Source: Armatimonadota bacterium (GTDB lineage Bacteria; Armatimonadota; Zipacnadia; JAUWAU01). Taken from it: DNA of 64,000 bases. The notes beneath the pieces are model-generated. The model did no database searches and was not told the origin of the DNA. It saw only the letters and a program-made list of their open reading frames with translations. This document shows, in pieces, positions 34,801-42,592 of the stretch. The DNA is taken from the NCBI GenBank assembly GCA_030601885.1, contig JAUWAU010000004.1, positions 186,001 through 250,000 on the forward strand, in the 5' to 3' direction. Numbering within the stretch: the first letter of the stretch is position 1; the number at the start of each line of letters is the position of its first letter. Both the position numbers and the translations under genes were made by a program.

Positions 34801-35277
34801 CAGTCCAGCCATCCTGGACACGTCGTGGACGACCTCGTAGTAGTCGTTGCGTACCACCACGCGACCGTCTTGGACCTCCACTTCCAACCCTCGGCCGGCC
34901 GGCGGTCGTATCCGAGGCGCCTCGGCGGTGAAGTACACCCGCACGTGCTCCTCCCCGCGGCCGGGAGGCAGCACTACCGATAGCGTGCCGCTGGCTCGCC
35001 GCAGCGGATCGAAGCCCTCGTCGGGATCGAATTGGCAGGCCAGCGCTTGCTCCGGCTCCCCCTGCAGCACTGCCGCCACACGCCCCGGATCGCAGCGGGC
35101 TGAAACGCCCAGCGCTGCCATCACCTCGGTGAAGTCAATCGGGATCGATACCGGTGTCTCCCGCATCCGCTCGCCTCGCAGCAGAAGCAGGGCATGCGGC
35201 GCTGCCCGCGCGGATGCCGAAGTAATCAATGCTGCCACGGCGAGCACTGCTGGCCACGACACAACCTGTCGCTTCAT
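31822..35277 (-). CDS. Large secreted glycosidase-like protein (DUF6259-type TIM barrel)
   Basis: I chose ATG 35277 because a clean signal peptide follows (MKRQVVSWPAVLAVAALITS, cleavage near ARAAP); the open frame further upstream is Arg-rich and overlaps the divergent gene. The 1151-residue protein has a beta-sandwich-like N-terminal half (VYFTAEAPRIRPP, VRAAVRLGLRYVGQNG). A TIM-barrel-like region lies near residues 730-1050: PTAVHWYSWHQIPFDNDYPH, VRVMPYINGRLWD, GVDGVYIDQIAAAAP and KMITSECNAESY. GVYIDQ and TSECNAE hold acidic residues in the places expected for a retaining glycosidase. I recognise it as DUF6259-like, with no known substrate. A short tail repeat, GRQRIGRQRIGG, is a small tandem duplication. 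Confidence 0.68.
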   Translation of the reverse strand: MKRQVVSWPAVLAVAALITSASARAAPHALLLLRGERMRETPVSIPIDFTEVMAALGVSARCDPGRVAAVLQGEPEQALACQFDPDEGFDPLRRASGTLSVVLPPGRGEEHVRVYFTAEAPRIRPPAGRGLEVEVQDGRVVVRNDYYEVVHDVSRMAGLPSRIVFRHTGKLFDGFAINDRVHDTELGSFWLRNDTEAGLEVDSRGPVRAAVRLGLRYVGQNGAPAANPQATYEFSYYAGSPVVMVKAEMRQAEPFPWKELHLLEVNFPDESFTRWAADDPDAAADLVAEGNTHTGGSWGAVLDGPNVLGLLGCGPVRIHDGRAAYGTYVHGPWVGWEGTQRELSAWMYLSGAPGAIRAIDELADAPGLGVDAVVTVQPLLRALNRLQTAIKALPRGAQRGRYAWAASLAERLAHGQGRLRDGLHAIDDLLAHLDGSAGRTRRDPLRQIESRLREGGEIALVDNGEIGIGVAAAAGKGVRLTSLFDFAAERELLPLNSEVPLFSTELGDADGNRAVIDAASGWGRQRIGRQRIGGARPGLEIEWSEPEDKRLAGLSAHCQVGLRGKQSAWRLRIDNPSADWGIRRVRFPQVVVGRLGESAADDYLVTPNASGRLLRAPLLRPPDFRGTYPSGRVTMQFMCHYDADGGLYVGFHDPLASTKEIHCRAASGRSALDLAFDWPNADMGVAGSDFEHPGEAVLAAFGGDWFDAARIYKRWASRKAKWWPRANAGGRPDTPRWMAEIAIWGLMSGEPKNVVGPMKDFARYMGVPTAVHWYSWHQIPFDNDYPHYFPTKQGFAAAVRELQAAGVRVMPYINGRLWDSDLDDFENMAIRYAAKNEKGDHYVEVYGSGEKLVPMCPATRLWQEKVQEIVLRLVGPECGVDGVYIDQIAAAAPRLCFDSSHGHPLGGGHWWTADGYWPMLSSLQRRLPPGKMITSECNAESYCRWVDGFLTWHFQNQGQIPLFAAVYGGNVQLFSRAYRGKDKLAYRMKAAQSLVFGEQIGWINANIIQDEVNGPFFRRMARLRYALLRYLSWGEMARPPALEGDIPEVTADWAWRDEWLVTDSAIQRGAWRARDGRVALIFVNVTDGPLSAMLRFDGTDYGFPAARRVTVQARAEDGTAPPSVHDAKFTMPIELPAFGALALEIARAGGR

Positions 35278-35300
35278 GGCTGCCACTCCCGCGTCCTGGG

Positions 35301-35316
35301 GTTCTCTTTCGAGAAC
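35301..35316. promoter_or_regulatory. Inverted repeat between divergent glycosidase-like and sulfatase-fold genes
   Basis: GTTCTC TTTC GAGAAC lies 24 bases before the start of the minus-strand gene and 125 bases before the plus-strand gene. Its position in the shared upstream region suits an operator, but one copy of a 6-base dyad is weak evidence. Confidence 0.3.
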
Positions 35317-35440
35317 ACCTTCTCCCCTTCTGCGCAGGCCCCTGCGCTCCCGAGAGGGATCGTGAAGGTACCGCCGAGCGTGAGTCGAATACCTGGAGCG
35401 TCGATATCGTCTGCGGATATCCCACGAGGGGGAGGGCCAC

Positions 35441-36748
35441 ATGAACATCGTCGTCATCGTCTCCGACACCTTGCGCCGGGACTACCTTGGCTGCTACCGG
35501 AACAAGACGATTCGGACGCCGCACCTGGATCGGTTCGCGGAAAGCTGCGTCGTGTTCGACAACGCCCACGCGGCGTCTTTCCCCACCATGCCCATGCGCG
35601 CCGATCTGTTCACCGGCAAGTTCACCTTCACGTACCTGGGCTGGGCGCCGCTGCCGCACGATGAGGTGATCCTGTCGCAGGTCCTCGCCGGCGGCGGATA
35701 CCGGACGATGGCCGTGGTGGACACGCCGTTCTTCGTGAAGAACGGCTACGGCTACGACCGAGGCTTCCACGACTTCCGCTGGGTGAGAGGTCAGGGCGGC
35801 GACCGGGCCGACACCAACTACGAGCGGCGGTACGAGGAGGACTACTGCGCCCCGATGACCATGGCGCACGCCGAGCGCTGGCTGGAGCGGCACCACAAGC
35901 AGAAGTTCTTCCTCTACGTGGATACCTGGGACCCGCACGAGCCCTGGGACCCGCCGGCACACTACGTGGAGATGTACCTGCCGAAGTGGGACGGCACGCT
36001 GGTGCGGCCGCCGTACTGGGACTGGCGTGAGGCCGGCCTCACCCGGCGCCAGATGGACATCGTTCGGGCGTGCTACTCCGGCGAGGTCACGATGGTGGAT
36101 CGCTGGACGGGGCGTCTGCTGGAGCGCATTGAGTCGCTGGGTCTGATGGACGACACGGCGATCATCTTCACCACCGACCACGGCTTCTACTTCGGCGAGC
36201 ACGGGATGCTGGGCAAGACGCTGATGCGCAAAGGGGAATTCCTCGGCGCCCCGCTGTACGAGGAGGTCACCCATGTGCCGCTGCTCGCCTATGTGCCGGG
36301 AGTGAAGCCCCGGCGCACGAATGCGCTGGTCTCCCACGTGGATTTGATGCCCACGGTGTTGGAGCTGGCCGGCGTTGAAATACCCGACGCGGTGGAGGGC
36401 CAGTCGCTCCTGCCGCTCATACGCGGCAAGACGCAGCGTGCCCGCAACTTCGCGGTCTGCACCATGCCGCTGTATAACCCGGGGGAAGGCACGCGTGTGG
36501 TTGACAACTTCGACCGGCGGGTCCAGGAGTACCTGCCCTCGACGCTCATCAGCGGTCCCTGGACGATGCTGTACGCGCGCGAGGGCGCGCCGGTGGAGCT
36601 GTACAACGTCAAGAGCGATCCGCAGCAGAGGCGCAACGTGGCGCGGCGGAACCCGAAGATCGTGCAACGGCTCCATCGGCAGTTCGTCAAGATGCTCGAG
36701 CAGCTCGGCACGGAGGAGCGGCTGCTGGCGCCAAGGCGGGAGTTGTGA
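35441..36748 (+). CDS. Sulfatase-fold hydrolase with Thr in place of the formylglycine Cys/Ser
   Basis: The 435-residue alkaline-phosphatase-superfamily protein starts at ATG 35441 without a signal peptide, so it is cytoplasmic. Metal-site blocks are VIVSDTLRRDYLGCY at the N-terminus and FTTDHGFYFGEHG near residue 245, and the substrate-side Lys region is KTLMRKGEFLG. The signature that normally reads C/S-x-P-S-R-x-x-L-x-T-G is here TMPMRADLFTG, with Thr49 at the nucleophile position, so formylglycine cannot be made. Threonine is the nucleophile in nucleotide pyrophosphatases/phosphodiesterases of this superfamily, so phosphodiester or phosphonate hydrolysis is possible, as is loss of activity. 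It is divergent from the glycosidase-like gene, from which it may share control. Confidence 0.82.
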   Translation: MNIVVIVSDTLRRDYLGCYRNKTIRTPHLDRFAESCVVFDNAHAASFPTMPMRADLFTGKFTFTYLGWAPLPHDEVILSQVLAGGGYRTMAVVDTPFFVKNGYGYDRGFHDFRWVRGQGGDRADTNYERRYEEDYCAPMTMAHAERWLERHHKQKFFLYVDTWDPHEPWDPPAHYVEMYLPKWDGTLVRPPYWDWREAGLTRRQMDIVRACYSGEVTMVDRWTGRLLERIESLGLMDDTAIIFTTDHGFYFGEHGMLGKTLMRKGEFLGAPLYEEVTHVPLLAYVPGVKPRRTNALVSHVDLMPTVLELAGVEIPDAVEGQSLLPLIRGKTQRARNFAVCTMPLYNPGEGTRVVDNFDRRVQEYLPSTLISGPWTMLYAREGAPVELYNVKSDPQQRRNVARRNPKIVQRLHRQFVKMLEQLGTEERLLAPRREL

Positions 36749-36766
36749 GGGGCCTAGCACGTGTGG

Positions 36767-36840
36767 GCCAGGCAGCTTGCCTGGCTCGTCGCCTAAGCCT
36801 GGATTATGCATGAAGCGGGATCGCGGGCTGGAAAGCCCGC
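36767..36840. repeat. Two intergenic hairpins
   Basis: GCCAGGCA GCT TGCCTGGC at 36767-36785 is preceded by GTGTGG, the same arrangement as at 46969-46987. GCGGGCT GGAA AGCCCGC lies at 36823-36840 and resembles the dyad at 22689. They fill the gap before the creatininase gene. Confidence 0.55.
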
Positions 36841-36931
36841 GCTACGCGGTGAGGGAAGCACCTGACATGGTGCGACCACGCGTAGAGCGGGCATCACGTA
36901 TCAGAACGGGCAGATACCAGGAGGCTGGCAC

Positions 36932-37720
36932 GTGGGCAAACAGAACAAGGTCCGTTTCGAGCTGTTCCATCCCGAGGAGTTGGCTGAGGCGATCGCTGAG
37001 ACGCCGGTGGCCTACGTGCCGTGTGGGTCGCTCGAGTGGCACGGGGAGCACCTGCCGCTGGGGTGCGATGCCATGCGGGGACACAAGCTGTGCGTGGAGG
37101 CGGCGAAGCGCACGGGTGGCGTCGTTCTGCCGGGGCACTACATCGCCGCGCCGGGCTACTGTGCCTACGGCGGCTCCATCGTTTTCACGCCGGCAACGGT
37201 GAAGCGCGTGGCACACGAGCTCTGCCGCGAGCTGGCCAAGATGGGCGTCAAGGTCATCGTGCTGTTCCTGGCCCACGGCGGCTCCCCGCAGCGGGAATCG
37301 TTCACGGAACCCGCTGAGGAGTTCATGAGGGAGCACGCCGACGTGAAGGTCCTGACCATCGGCGGCGGCGAGGCGGCTCCAAAGGGGAGAGGGAGCGTCG
37401 GCGGCGGACACGCCGGGCCGGGCGAGACGGCGGAGTGTATGGCTGCGGCGCCGGATGCCGTGCACCTGGAGCGCTTCGATGCATCGGCCACGGCACTGCC
37501 CCGCTACGAGGGGCTAGATCCGAAGACGTACAAGGACGGACTCTCCCCGGAGGCGCACGAGGGGCTCGAGCGGCACATGGCCCGCACGCAGTGGGATTGG
37601 GACCCCGAGTTGCCCGTCAAGGCGACGCCGGAGGCGGCGCAGCAGGTCGTTGACACCATTGCGGCGGGGCTTGCGGAGAAGGTCGAGGAGCTGCTGGCGA
37701 GCGTGCGGGGAAAAGAGTGA
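36932..37720 (+). CDS. Creatininase-family amidohydrolase-like protein
   Basis: The 262-residue protein begins with GTG at 36932, 5-6 bases after AGGAGG. The signature PCGSLEWHGEHLPLGCDA (residues ~30-47) supplies the Glu, His and Asp ligands of the binuclear metal site. Further ligands are likely in LFLAHGGSPQRES and GGGHAGPGETAECMA. The family includes creatinine amidohydrolase, the MftE peptidase and FAPy deformylase, so the substrate is open. No mycofactocin or creatine genes are adjacent. It lies downstream of the sulfatase-fold gene with a hairpin-bearing gap, so it is probably a separate unit. Confidence 0.82.
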   Translation: MGKQNKVRFELFHPEELAEAIAETPVAYVPCGSLEWHGEHLPLGCDAMRGHKLCVEAAKRTGGVVLPGHYIAAPGYCAYGGSIVFTPATVKRVAHELCRELAKMGVKVIVLFLAHGGSPQRESFTEPAEEFMREHADVKVLTIGGGEAAPKGRGSVGGGHAGPGETAECMAAAPDAVHLERFDASATALPRYEGLDPKTYKDGLSPEAHEGLERHMARTQWDWDPELPVKATPEAAQQVVDTIAAGLAEKVEELLASVRGKE

Positions 37721-37932
37721 GAGGCTGCGGTCCTCTCGCCCTACAGTCACGGCGAGAGGCCAAAGGCAAAGGCGGCGAGCCACAGGTACTCGCCTACAGA
37801 AAGGCACACGACCAAATCTTCGAGACTGCGGGGGACGGAGTGAGGGCCTGCGGTCCTCTCGCCCTACAGCCAAAGGCAAAGGCGGCGAGCCACAGGTACT
37901 CGCCTACAGAAAGGCAGACGACCAAATCTTCG
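37718..37932. repeat. Direct repeat of ~93-105 bp between creatininase-family and mgtE genes
   Basis: Copy 1 (37718-37822) starts at the stop codon of the creatininase-family gene. Copy 2 (37840-37932) ends 10 bases before the mgtE ATG. They are almost identical (CTGCGGTCCTCTCGCCCTAC ... GACCAAATCTTCG), except that copy 1 has a 13-base insertion (37747-37759) and there are a few substitutions. Both copies begin with GAGTGAG. The inner part contains a CGGCGAG...CTCGCC dyad. Confidence 0.75.
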
Positions 37933-37942
37933 GGGTAGAGAA

Positions 37943-39301
37943 ATGCGGCATCCGTTGGCACAGCGGCTCGTAGGTGAGCTCAAAGAAGCACTCGACGCCG
38001 GCGATGAGCGCGAACTCGAGCGGGTGCTTTACCGGTTCAGCTCGGTGGACGTGGCCATCGCCATGCGGCAGCTCGGAGATGCCGAGCGGGAGGCCGTCTT
38101 CGCGGCGCTCGAGGTGCAGGAAGCCGCCGCCCTGCTCGAAGAGGTGGACGACGAGACGCAGGCGGAGCTGCAGCAGACGGTGGACGAGAAGGCGCTCACC
38201 GAGATCATCGAGGCGATGCCTCCAGACGAGCGTGCCGATGCCGTCGCTCTGCTGAATGACCGGCAGGCCGATCGCGTGCTGGAGCTGATGGCCGACGAGA
38301 AATCCGAGGAGCTCGAGAAGCTGCTCCAGCACCACCCGGACTCGGCCGGCGGCGTTATGACGCCCGAGTTCGTCGCCGTCCCCGAGGGCGTCACGGCCGG
38401 GGACGCGCTCAAGGTGCTGCAGGCAGGCGTCGTGAATCCGGAGACGCTCTTGTACGTGTACGCGGTGGATGAGGACGATCGCCTCGTGGGCGTCGTTGAC
38501 CTTCGCGAGCTCGTCACCGCGGACCCGGCGGCGCCGCTGCGCTCCTTCTACGTCACGCCCGTCGTGCAGGTCACGCCGGAGGTGGACCAGGAGCACGTGG
38601 CGCAGCTCTGTAAGACGTACGATCTGCTCGCCCTGCCCGTGGTGGACGAGGACGGACAACTGCTGGGGACCGTGACGATCGATGACGTCATGGAGATCAT
38701 CGACGACGAGGCCACGGAGGACATCTCGATGATGGCGGGCACCGACGCCCGCGAGCTGATGCGCAAATCCAGCCTCCGTGTCGCCCAGATCCGGCTGCCG
38801 TGGATCCTGGTCTGCCTGCTCGGGAGCCTCTTCAGCGGCTTCATCATCAAGAGCTTTGAGGTCACGCTCACGGAGACCATCGTGCTCGTGGCATTCATTC
38901 CCATAATCATCGCCACCGGCGGCAACAGCGGCCTGCAGTCGGCCACGATAACCGTGCGCGGGTTGGCGCTGGGCATCGTGCAATCGTGGGGCGTGAAGAC
39001 GCTGCTGCTGCGCGAGGTGTTCACGGCAGTCATCATCGGCGTGGTCTGCGGCGCGACGCTCGGCGCTCTGGCCGGCCTGTGGGCCCAGCAGACCGTGATC
39101 GGCTGGATCGTTGGGCTGTCGCTGTGCGCGGCGATTATGATGGCAACGACCCTGGGCGCCGTCATACCGGTCGTTTTGGACAGATTCGGAATCGACCCCG
39201 CTGTGGCGTCGGGGCCCTTCATCACCACAGCAAACGACGCACTTGGTCTCATGATATACTTCACCATCGCCTCGTCCCTGTTGACTGTTGCGGCTCAGTA
39301 G
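37943..39301 (+). CDS. mgtE: Magnesium transporter MgtE
   Basis: The 452-residue inner-membrane Mg2+ channel has the full family layout. The MgtE N-terminal helical domain covers ~1-130 (AVFAALEVQEAAALLEEV, MPPDERADAVALL, KLLQHHPDSAGGVMTPEF). Two CBS domains follow at ~135-255 (LLYVYAVDEDDRLVGVVDL, LLALPVVDEDGQLLGTVTI). The five-helix pore begins near 275 (RLPWILVCLLGSLFSGF), with the conserved FIPIIIATGGNSGLQ. The N-terminal and CBS domains sense cytoplasmic Mg2+ and gate the pore. ATG 37943 follows copy 2 of a direct repeat. I see no Mg-sensing leader such as an M-box in the short upstream gap. The next gene starts 15 bases after its stop. Confidence 0.93.
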   Translation: MRHPLAQRLVGELKEALDAGDERELERVLYRFSSVDVAIAMRQLGDAEREAVFAALEVQEAAALLEEVDDETQAELQQTVDEKALTEIIEAMPPDERADAVALLNDRQADRVLELMADEKSEELEKLLQHHPDSAGGVMTPEFVAVPEGVTAGDALKVLQAGVVNPETLLYVYAVDEDDRLVGVVDLRELVTADPAAPLRSFYVTPVVQVTPEVDQEHVAQLCKTYDLLALPVVDEDGQLLGTVTIDDVMEIIDDEATEDISMMAGTDARELMRKSSLRVAQIRLPWILVCLLGSLFSGFIIKSFEVTLTETIVLVAFIPIIIATGGNSGLQSATITVRGLALGIVQSWGVKTLLLREVFTAVIIGVVCGATLGALAGLWAQQTVIGWIVGLSLCAAIMMATTLGAVIPVVLDRFGIDPAVASGPFITTANDALGLMIYFTIASSLLTVAAQ

Positions 39302-39315
39302 CCGCGGGCGTATCT

Positions 39316-40470
39316 ATGAAAAGCGCATCCGAGCTCGCATCCGAGCTGGTCGCCATCCCGAGCCCCAACCCGGGCCCGTTGGCGATGGGCCAAGAGCCCT
39401 CGTGCGAGGCGGAAGTGGCCGCCTTCGTCGCCGAGCTGCTCGAGAGCTTGGGCCTTGAGGTCACCCGGCAGAGCGTCACTCCGGGGCGCGACAACATCCT
39501 GGCCACTCTTCCCGGACGCACCGACGCGCGGCTCTTGCTCGACGCTCACATGGACACCGTGCCGGGCGAGAATATGGACATCGAGCCCTTCTCCGGCGAG
39601 ATCGTGGACGGGCGCATCTACGGCCGGGGCGCGGCCGATACCAAGGGCACGCTGGCGGCGATGCTGCACGCACTGGGCATACTGGCCGGCGATCGCGAGG
39701 GCCCGCTGCCGACGGTCACGTTCGTGGGGTCGGTGGACGAGGAAGCTGGCTTCTCCGGCATCTACAAGCTGGCGCAGAGCGGCGTTCAGGCCGATGCCGC
39801 GCTCATCGGCGAGCCGACGGGCCTGGCGCTGGTGACGGCTACCAGGGGCGTCGCCCGCTGGCAGATCGAAACGCACGGCGTAGCGGCCCATACGTGCCAT
39901 CCAGAGCGTGGGGTGAACGCGATTTACAAGATGACTGACGTCATCTCAGCGCTTCGCCGGCGGGTGATGGACAGCTTCGCGGAGCGGAGGCACCCCCTGC
40001 TGGGGTCGCCCCAGATGACCGTCAGCATCATCCGCGGGGGGAGGCGCTGTAACATCGTGCCAGACGAGTGTACCATCGACATTGACCGGCGTCTCCTGCC
40101 CGGCGAGACGCAGGAGGATGCAGTCGGTGAGGTCGAGGCCGTGTTGGCCGACCTGCGTGCGGCCGACCCGGAGCTTGACGTGGAGATGCTGAAGCCGTAT
40201 ACCTTCGTGCCAGGGACGGAGATAGCCGAGGATGCCCCAATAGTGCAGGCGGCATGCAGGGCCGCGGAGGATGCCGGAGTGTCGCCCCGGATTGCCGGGG
40301 TCCCCTTCACCACGCATGCAAGCGTGCTCTCCCAGCGGGGCATTCCGTGTCTGGTGTTCGGCGCAGGGAAGGCCGAGCAGGCGCACGCAGCTACGGAGTA
40401 CGTGGGCGTGGAAGAGGTGGAGAAGGCCGCTGACGTGATCGTGGGGCTATGCAAGAGCTTTGGCGGCTGA
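39316..40470 (+). CDS. M20-family metallopeptidase (ArgE/DapE type)
   Basis: The 384-residue protein begins at ATG 39316, 15 bases after mgtE. Metal-site motifs are DAHMDTVPG (~77-85), GRGAADTKG and the catalytic Glu pair in GSVDEEAGFSG; an M20 dimerisation domain follows (TRGVARWQIETHG, AAHTCHPERGVNAIY). The last His ligand is probably in EQAHAATEYV. Family members deacylate or cleave small N-acyl amino acids and dipeptides (ArgE, DapE, carboxypeptidase). Substrate cannot be read from sequence; the following alanine racemase and homoserine kinase suggest an amino-acid setting. The ribosome site is weak, so translation may depend on coupling to mgtE. Confidence 0.87.
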   Translation: MKSASELASELVAIPSPNPGPLAMGQEPSCEAEVAAFVAELLESLGLEVTRQSVTPGRDNILATLPGRTDARLLLDAHMDTVPGENMDIEPFSGEIVDGRIYGRGAADTKGTLAAMLHALGILAGDREGPLPTVTFVGSVDEEAGFSGIYKLAQSGVQADAALIGEPTGLALVTATRGVARWQIETHGVAAHTCHPERGVNAIYKMTDVISALRRRVMDSFAERRHPLLGSPQMTVSIIRGGRRCNIVPDECTIDIDRRLLPGETQEDAVGEVEAVLADLRAADPELDVEMLKPYTFVPGTEIAEDAPIVQAACRAAEDAGVSPRIAGVPFTTHASVLSQRGIPCLVFGAGKAEQAHAATEYVGVEEVEKAADVIVGLCKSFGG

Positions 40471-40508
40471 CGACCGTGCCACACGTTGACAGAGAAACCG
40501 TGACCGCA

Positions 40509-41687
40509 ATGCAGGCAAACAACGCGTCATCGTGGCTGGAGATCGACCTGGCAGGCATACGGCGGAACGTGCGGCGCATCCGTGAGCTGATAGGGCCGTC
40601 GTGCCAGATCATCGCCATGGTCAAAGCCAACGCGTACGGCCACGGGGCGGCGCCCACGTCACACACTGCGATTGCCGCCGGCGCATCGCGCCTGTCGGTG
40701 GCGACGCTGGAGGAAGCTCTCGAGTTGAAGGCGGCCGGCGTCGAGGCGCCCATCATGATCATGGGGCCAGGCGGCGCGGAGCTCGCGGACGAGGCGGTGG
40801 CCAACGGCTTCGAGGTAGTGATTTCGAATCGCGAGGTCGCCGACGCGCTGTCGCGGCAGAGCCAGCGGCACGGTCGCGCGGCCGGCGTCCACGTCAAGGT
40901 GGACACGGGCATGGGGCGCCTGGGCGCTGCGGTCGAGGATGCCGCGGAGCTGGTGGAGCGTGTGGAGGAGATGCCGGGACTCCGACTCGTGGGGATCTGC
41001 TCGCACCTGGCGACGTCGGAGCAGGATGACCAGAGCTTTGCACGCGAGCAGCTCGCCGCGTTCGAGCGATTCTGCGTCCAGCTTGCGGCGCGCGGGCTGG
41101 CCGACGGTGCGCTGCGCCACATCGCCAACAGCGGAGCCATCTTGACGCTGCCCGAAGCCCACCTGGATGCGGTTCGCCCCGGGGCGCTCATGTACGGGCT
41201 TTCGCCCGGCGGCATCGCGGTGGACGACGACGTGGTCCCCGCGCTCACGTGGAAGGCCCGCATCTGCCACGTGCGCAGAGCCGCCAAAGATAGCAGTGTG
41301 GGCTACGGCCGGCGGCACGTCTTCGAGCGCGACACCCGTGTGGCGGCGCTGCCCTTCGGCTACGCCGACGGGTACCTGACGACGCTATCTGGAAGGGCGG
41401 ACGTGCTGGTGCACGGGCAGCGCGCGCCCATCGTCGGGGCCATCTCGATGGACACGACGATGATAGATGTGGGGCACATCCCCGAGGCGCGGCCCGGCGA
41501 CGAAGTCGTCGTCATCGGCAGTCAGGGCGATGAGCAGATCACGGCCGAGGAGCTGGCGGACCGAGCCGGTGCCATCGTGCACGAAGTCCTCGCGCGCCTG
41601 GGACAGCGACTGAAACGATACTACCTGAACGAGCATGCCGAGGAGCAGGAGCCGTGTGCGGCCGCGGCGGCAGCACGAACCAGTTAG
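40509..41687 (+). CDS. alr: Alanine racemase
   Basis: The 392-residue PLP enzyme interconverts L- and D-alanine for peptidoglycan. The PLP lysine lies in MVKANAYGHG (Lys38 with this start). The opposite-face Tyr is in VGYGRRHVFE, followed by ALPFGYADGY, and GAISMDTTMIDV lies near the C-terminus. I chose ATG 40509 because the family begins about ten residues before WLEIDLAGIRRN. An ATG at 40449 inside the preceding gene and a GTG at 40500 are alternatives. The start is 38 bases after the M20 gene, and its 3' end overlaps the next gene by 34 bases, so these are co-transcribed. Confidence 0.92.
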   Translation: MQANNASSWLEIDLAGIRRNVRRIRELIGPSCQIIAMVKANAYGHGAAPTSHTAIAAGASRLSVATLEEALELKAAGVEAPIMIMGPGGAELADEAVANGFEVVISNREVADALSRQSQRHGRAAGVHVKVDTGMGRLGAAVEDAAELVERVEEMPGLRLVGICSHLATSEQDDQSFAREQLAAFERFCVQLAARGLADGALRHIANSGAILTLPEAHLDAVRPGALMYGLSPGGIAVDDDVVPALTWKARICHVRRAAKDSSVGYGRRHVFERDTRVAALPFGYADGYLTTLSGRADVLVHGQRAPIVGAISMDTTMIDVGHIPEARPGDEVVVIGSQGDEQITAEELADRAGAIVHEVLARLGQRLKRYYLNEHAEEQEPCAAAAAARTS

Positions 41688-42592
41688 CTATTCGCGTACC
41701 GGCCACATCGGCGAACCTGGGCCCGGCGTTCGATTGCCTCGCTTTGGCTCTTAGCCTCTACAATACGTTCAGCGTGGGCGTCGCCGAGAGCAGCAGCGTC
41801 ACCGTGTGCGGAGAGGGCGCCGGCGTGCTGCGCGGTGACGAGCGGAATATGTTCTTTCAAGCTTATCGGGCGGCGGCTGAGCTGGCGGGCAGGGATGCAC
41901 CGTCGCTGAAGGTGGAGGCGGAGAACGGCATCCCCATAGCCCGGGGCCTCGGGAGCAGCGCCGCGGCTATAGTCGCCGGAACGCTCGCGGCGGACGAGCT
42001 GTTGTCACTGCAGTGGACGCCATCCGAGGTGCTGCATTCAGCACTGACACTGGAACCACATACGGACAACCTTGTGGGCGCGCTCTGCGGCGGCTTGACG
42101 GCCTCCATCAACGACGAGGGGGACGTACGATGGCTGAAGCTGCCGCCACCGGCGGGGCTGAAGGCCGTCCTGAGCGTGCCGGCGTACGAGCTCGAGACAG
42201 TGCGCGCCCGCAGTGTGCTGCCGGGCACGGTGCCCTTTGCCGACGCTGTGGATAATGTGGCCCGTGCCGTGCTGCTCACGGCGGCGCTGGCCGGCGGCGA
42301 GGTGGCGCGCATCCGCGGCATGATGTCGGACCGTCTTCATCAGCCGTACCGGGCCCAGCTCACGCCGGGCGCAGCCGAAGCCATCGCCGCGGCCCAAGAT
42401 GCCGGCGCTCTGGGCGCGGCCGTCAGCGGCGCCGGACCGACCGTGATCGCCCTGACCACCGACGGTGAGACGCAGATCGAGCGCGCTATGGAAGCCGCCT
42501 TCGCGGAACGCGGCATTGAAGCGCGGTGCTTCAGCGTCGATGTAGACGCCGACGGTGCTCAGGTTAGCTGGAGGGAGGACGCACACCAATGA
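41654..42592 (+). CDS. thrB: Homoserine kinase
   Basis: The 312-residue GHMP-superfamily kinase phosphorylates homoserine on the way to threonine. The ATP-binding loop PIARGLGSSAAAIVAG (~96-111) and the N-terminal VPATSANLGPAFDCLALAL are characteristic of ThrB. The C-terminal GAAVSGAGPTVIAL completes the three GHMP motifs. The start is a GTG inside the end of alr. An alternative start within the first ten residues is possible because conservation begins at LAIRVPATSAN. Its stop overlaps the ATG of the aminotransferase by 4 bases (ATGA). No thrC or homoserine dehydrogenase gene is in the window. Confidence 0.9.
   Translation: MCGRGGSTNQLAIRVPATSANLGPAFDCLALALSLYNTFSVGVAESSSVTVCGEGAGVLRGDERNMFFQAYRAAAELAGRDAPSLKVEAENGIPIARGLGSSAAAIVAGTLAADELLSLQWTPSEVLHSALTLEPHTDNLVGALCGGLTASINDEGDVRWLKLPPPAGLKAVLSVPAYELETVRARSVLPGTVPFADAVDNVARAVLLTAALAGGEVARIRGMMSDRLHQPYRAQLTPGAAEAIAAAQDAGALGAAVSGAGPTVIALTTDGETQIERAMEAAFAERGIEARCFSVDVDADGAQVSWREDAHQ

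Noticed and set aside
35135..36811. A 558-codon minus-strand open frame opposite the sulfatase-fold gene
   Set aside because: The plus-strand frame carries the conserved metal-site motifs; the minus frame has none.
37721..37942. A magnesium riboswitch (M-box) before mgtE
   Set aside because: The gap is almost wholly two copies of a direct repeat and shows no M-box-like arrangement.
40485..40515. TTGACA near the start of alr as a promoter
   Set aside because: It lies about 20 bases from the chosen start and inside a tightly packed operon, with no -10 box at a usable distance before the coding region.
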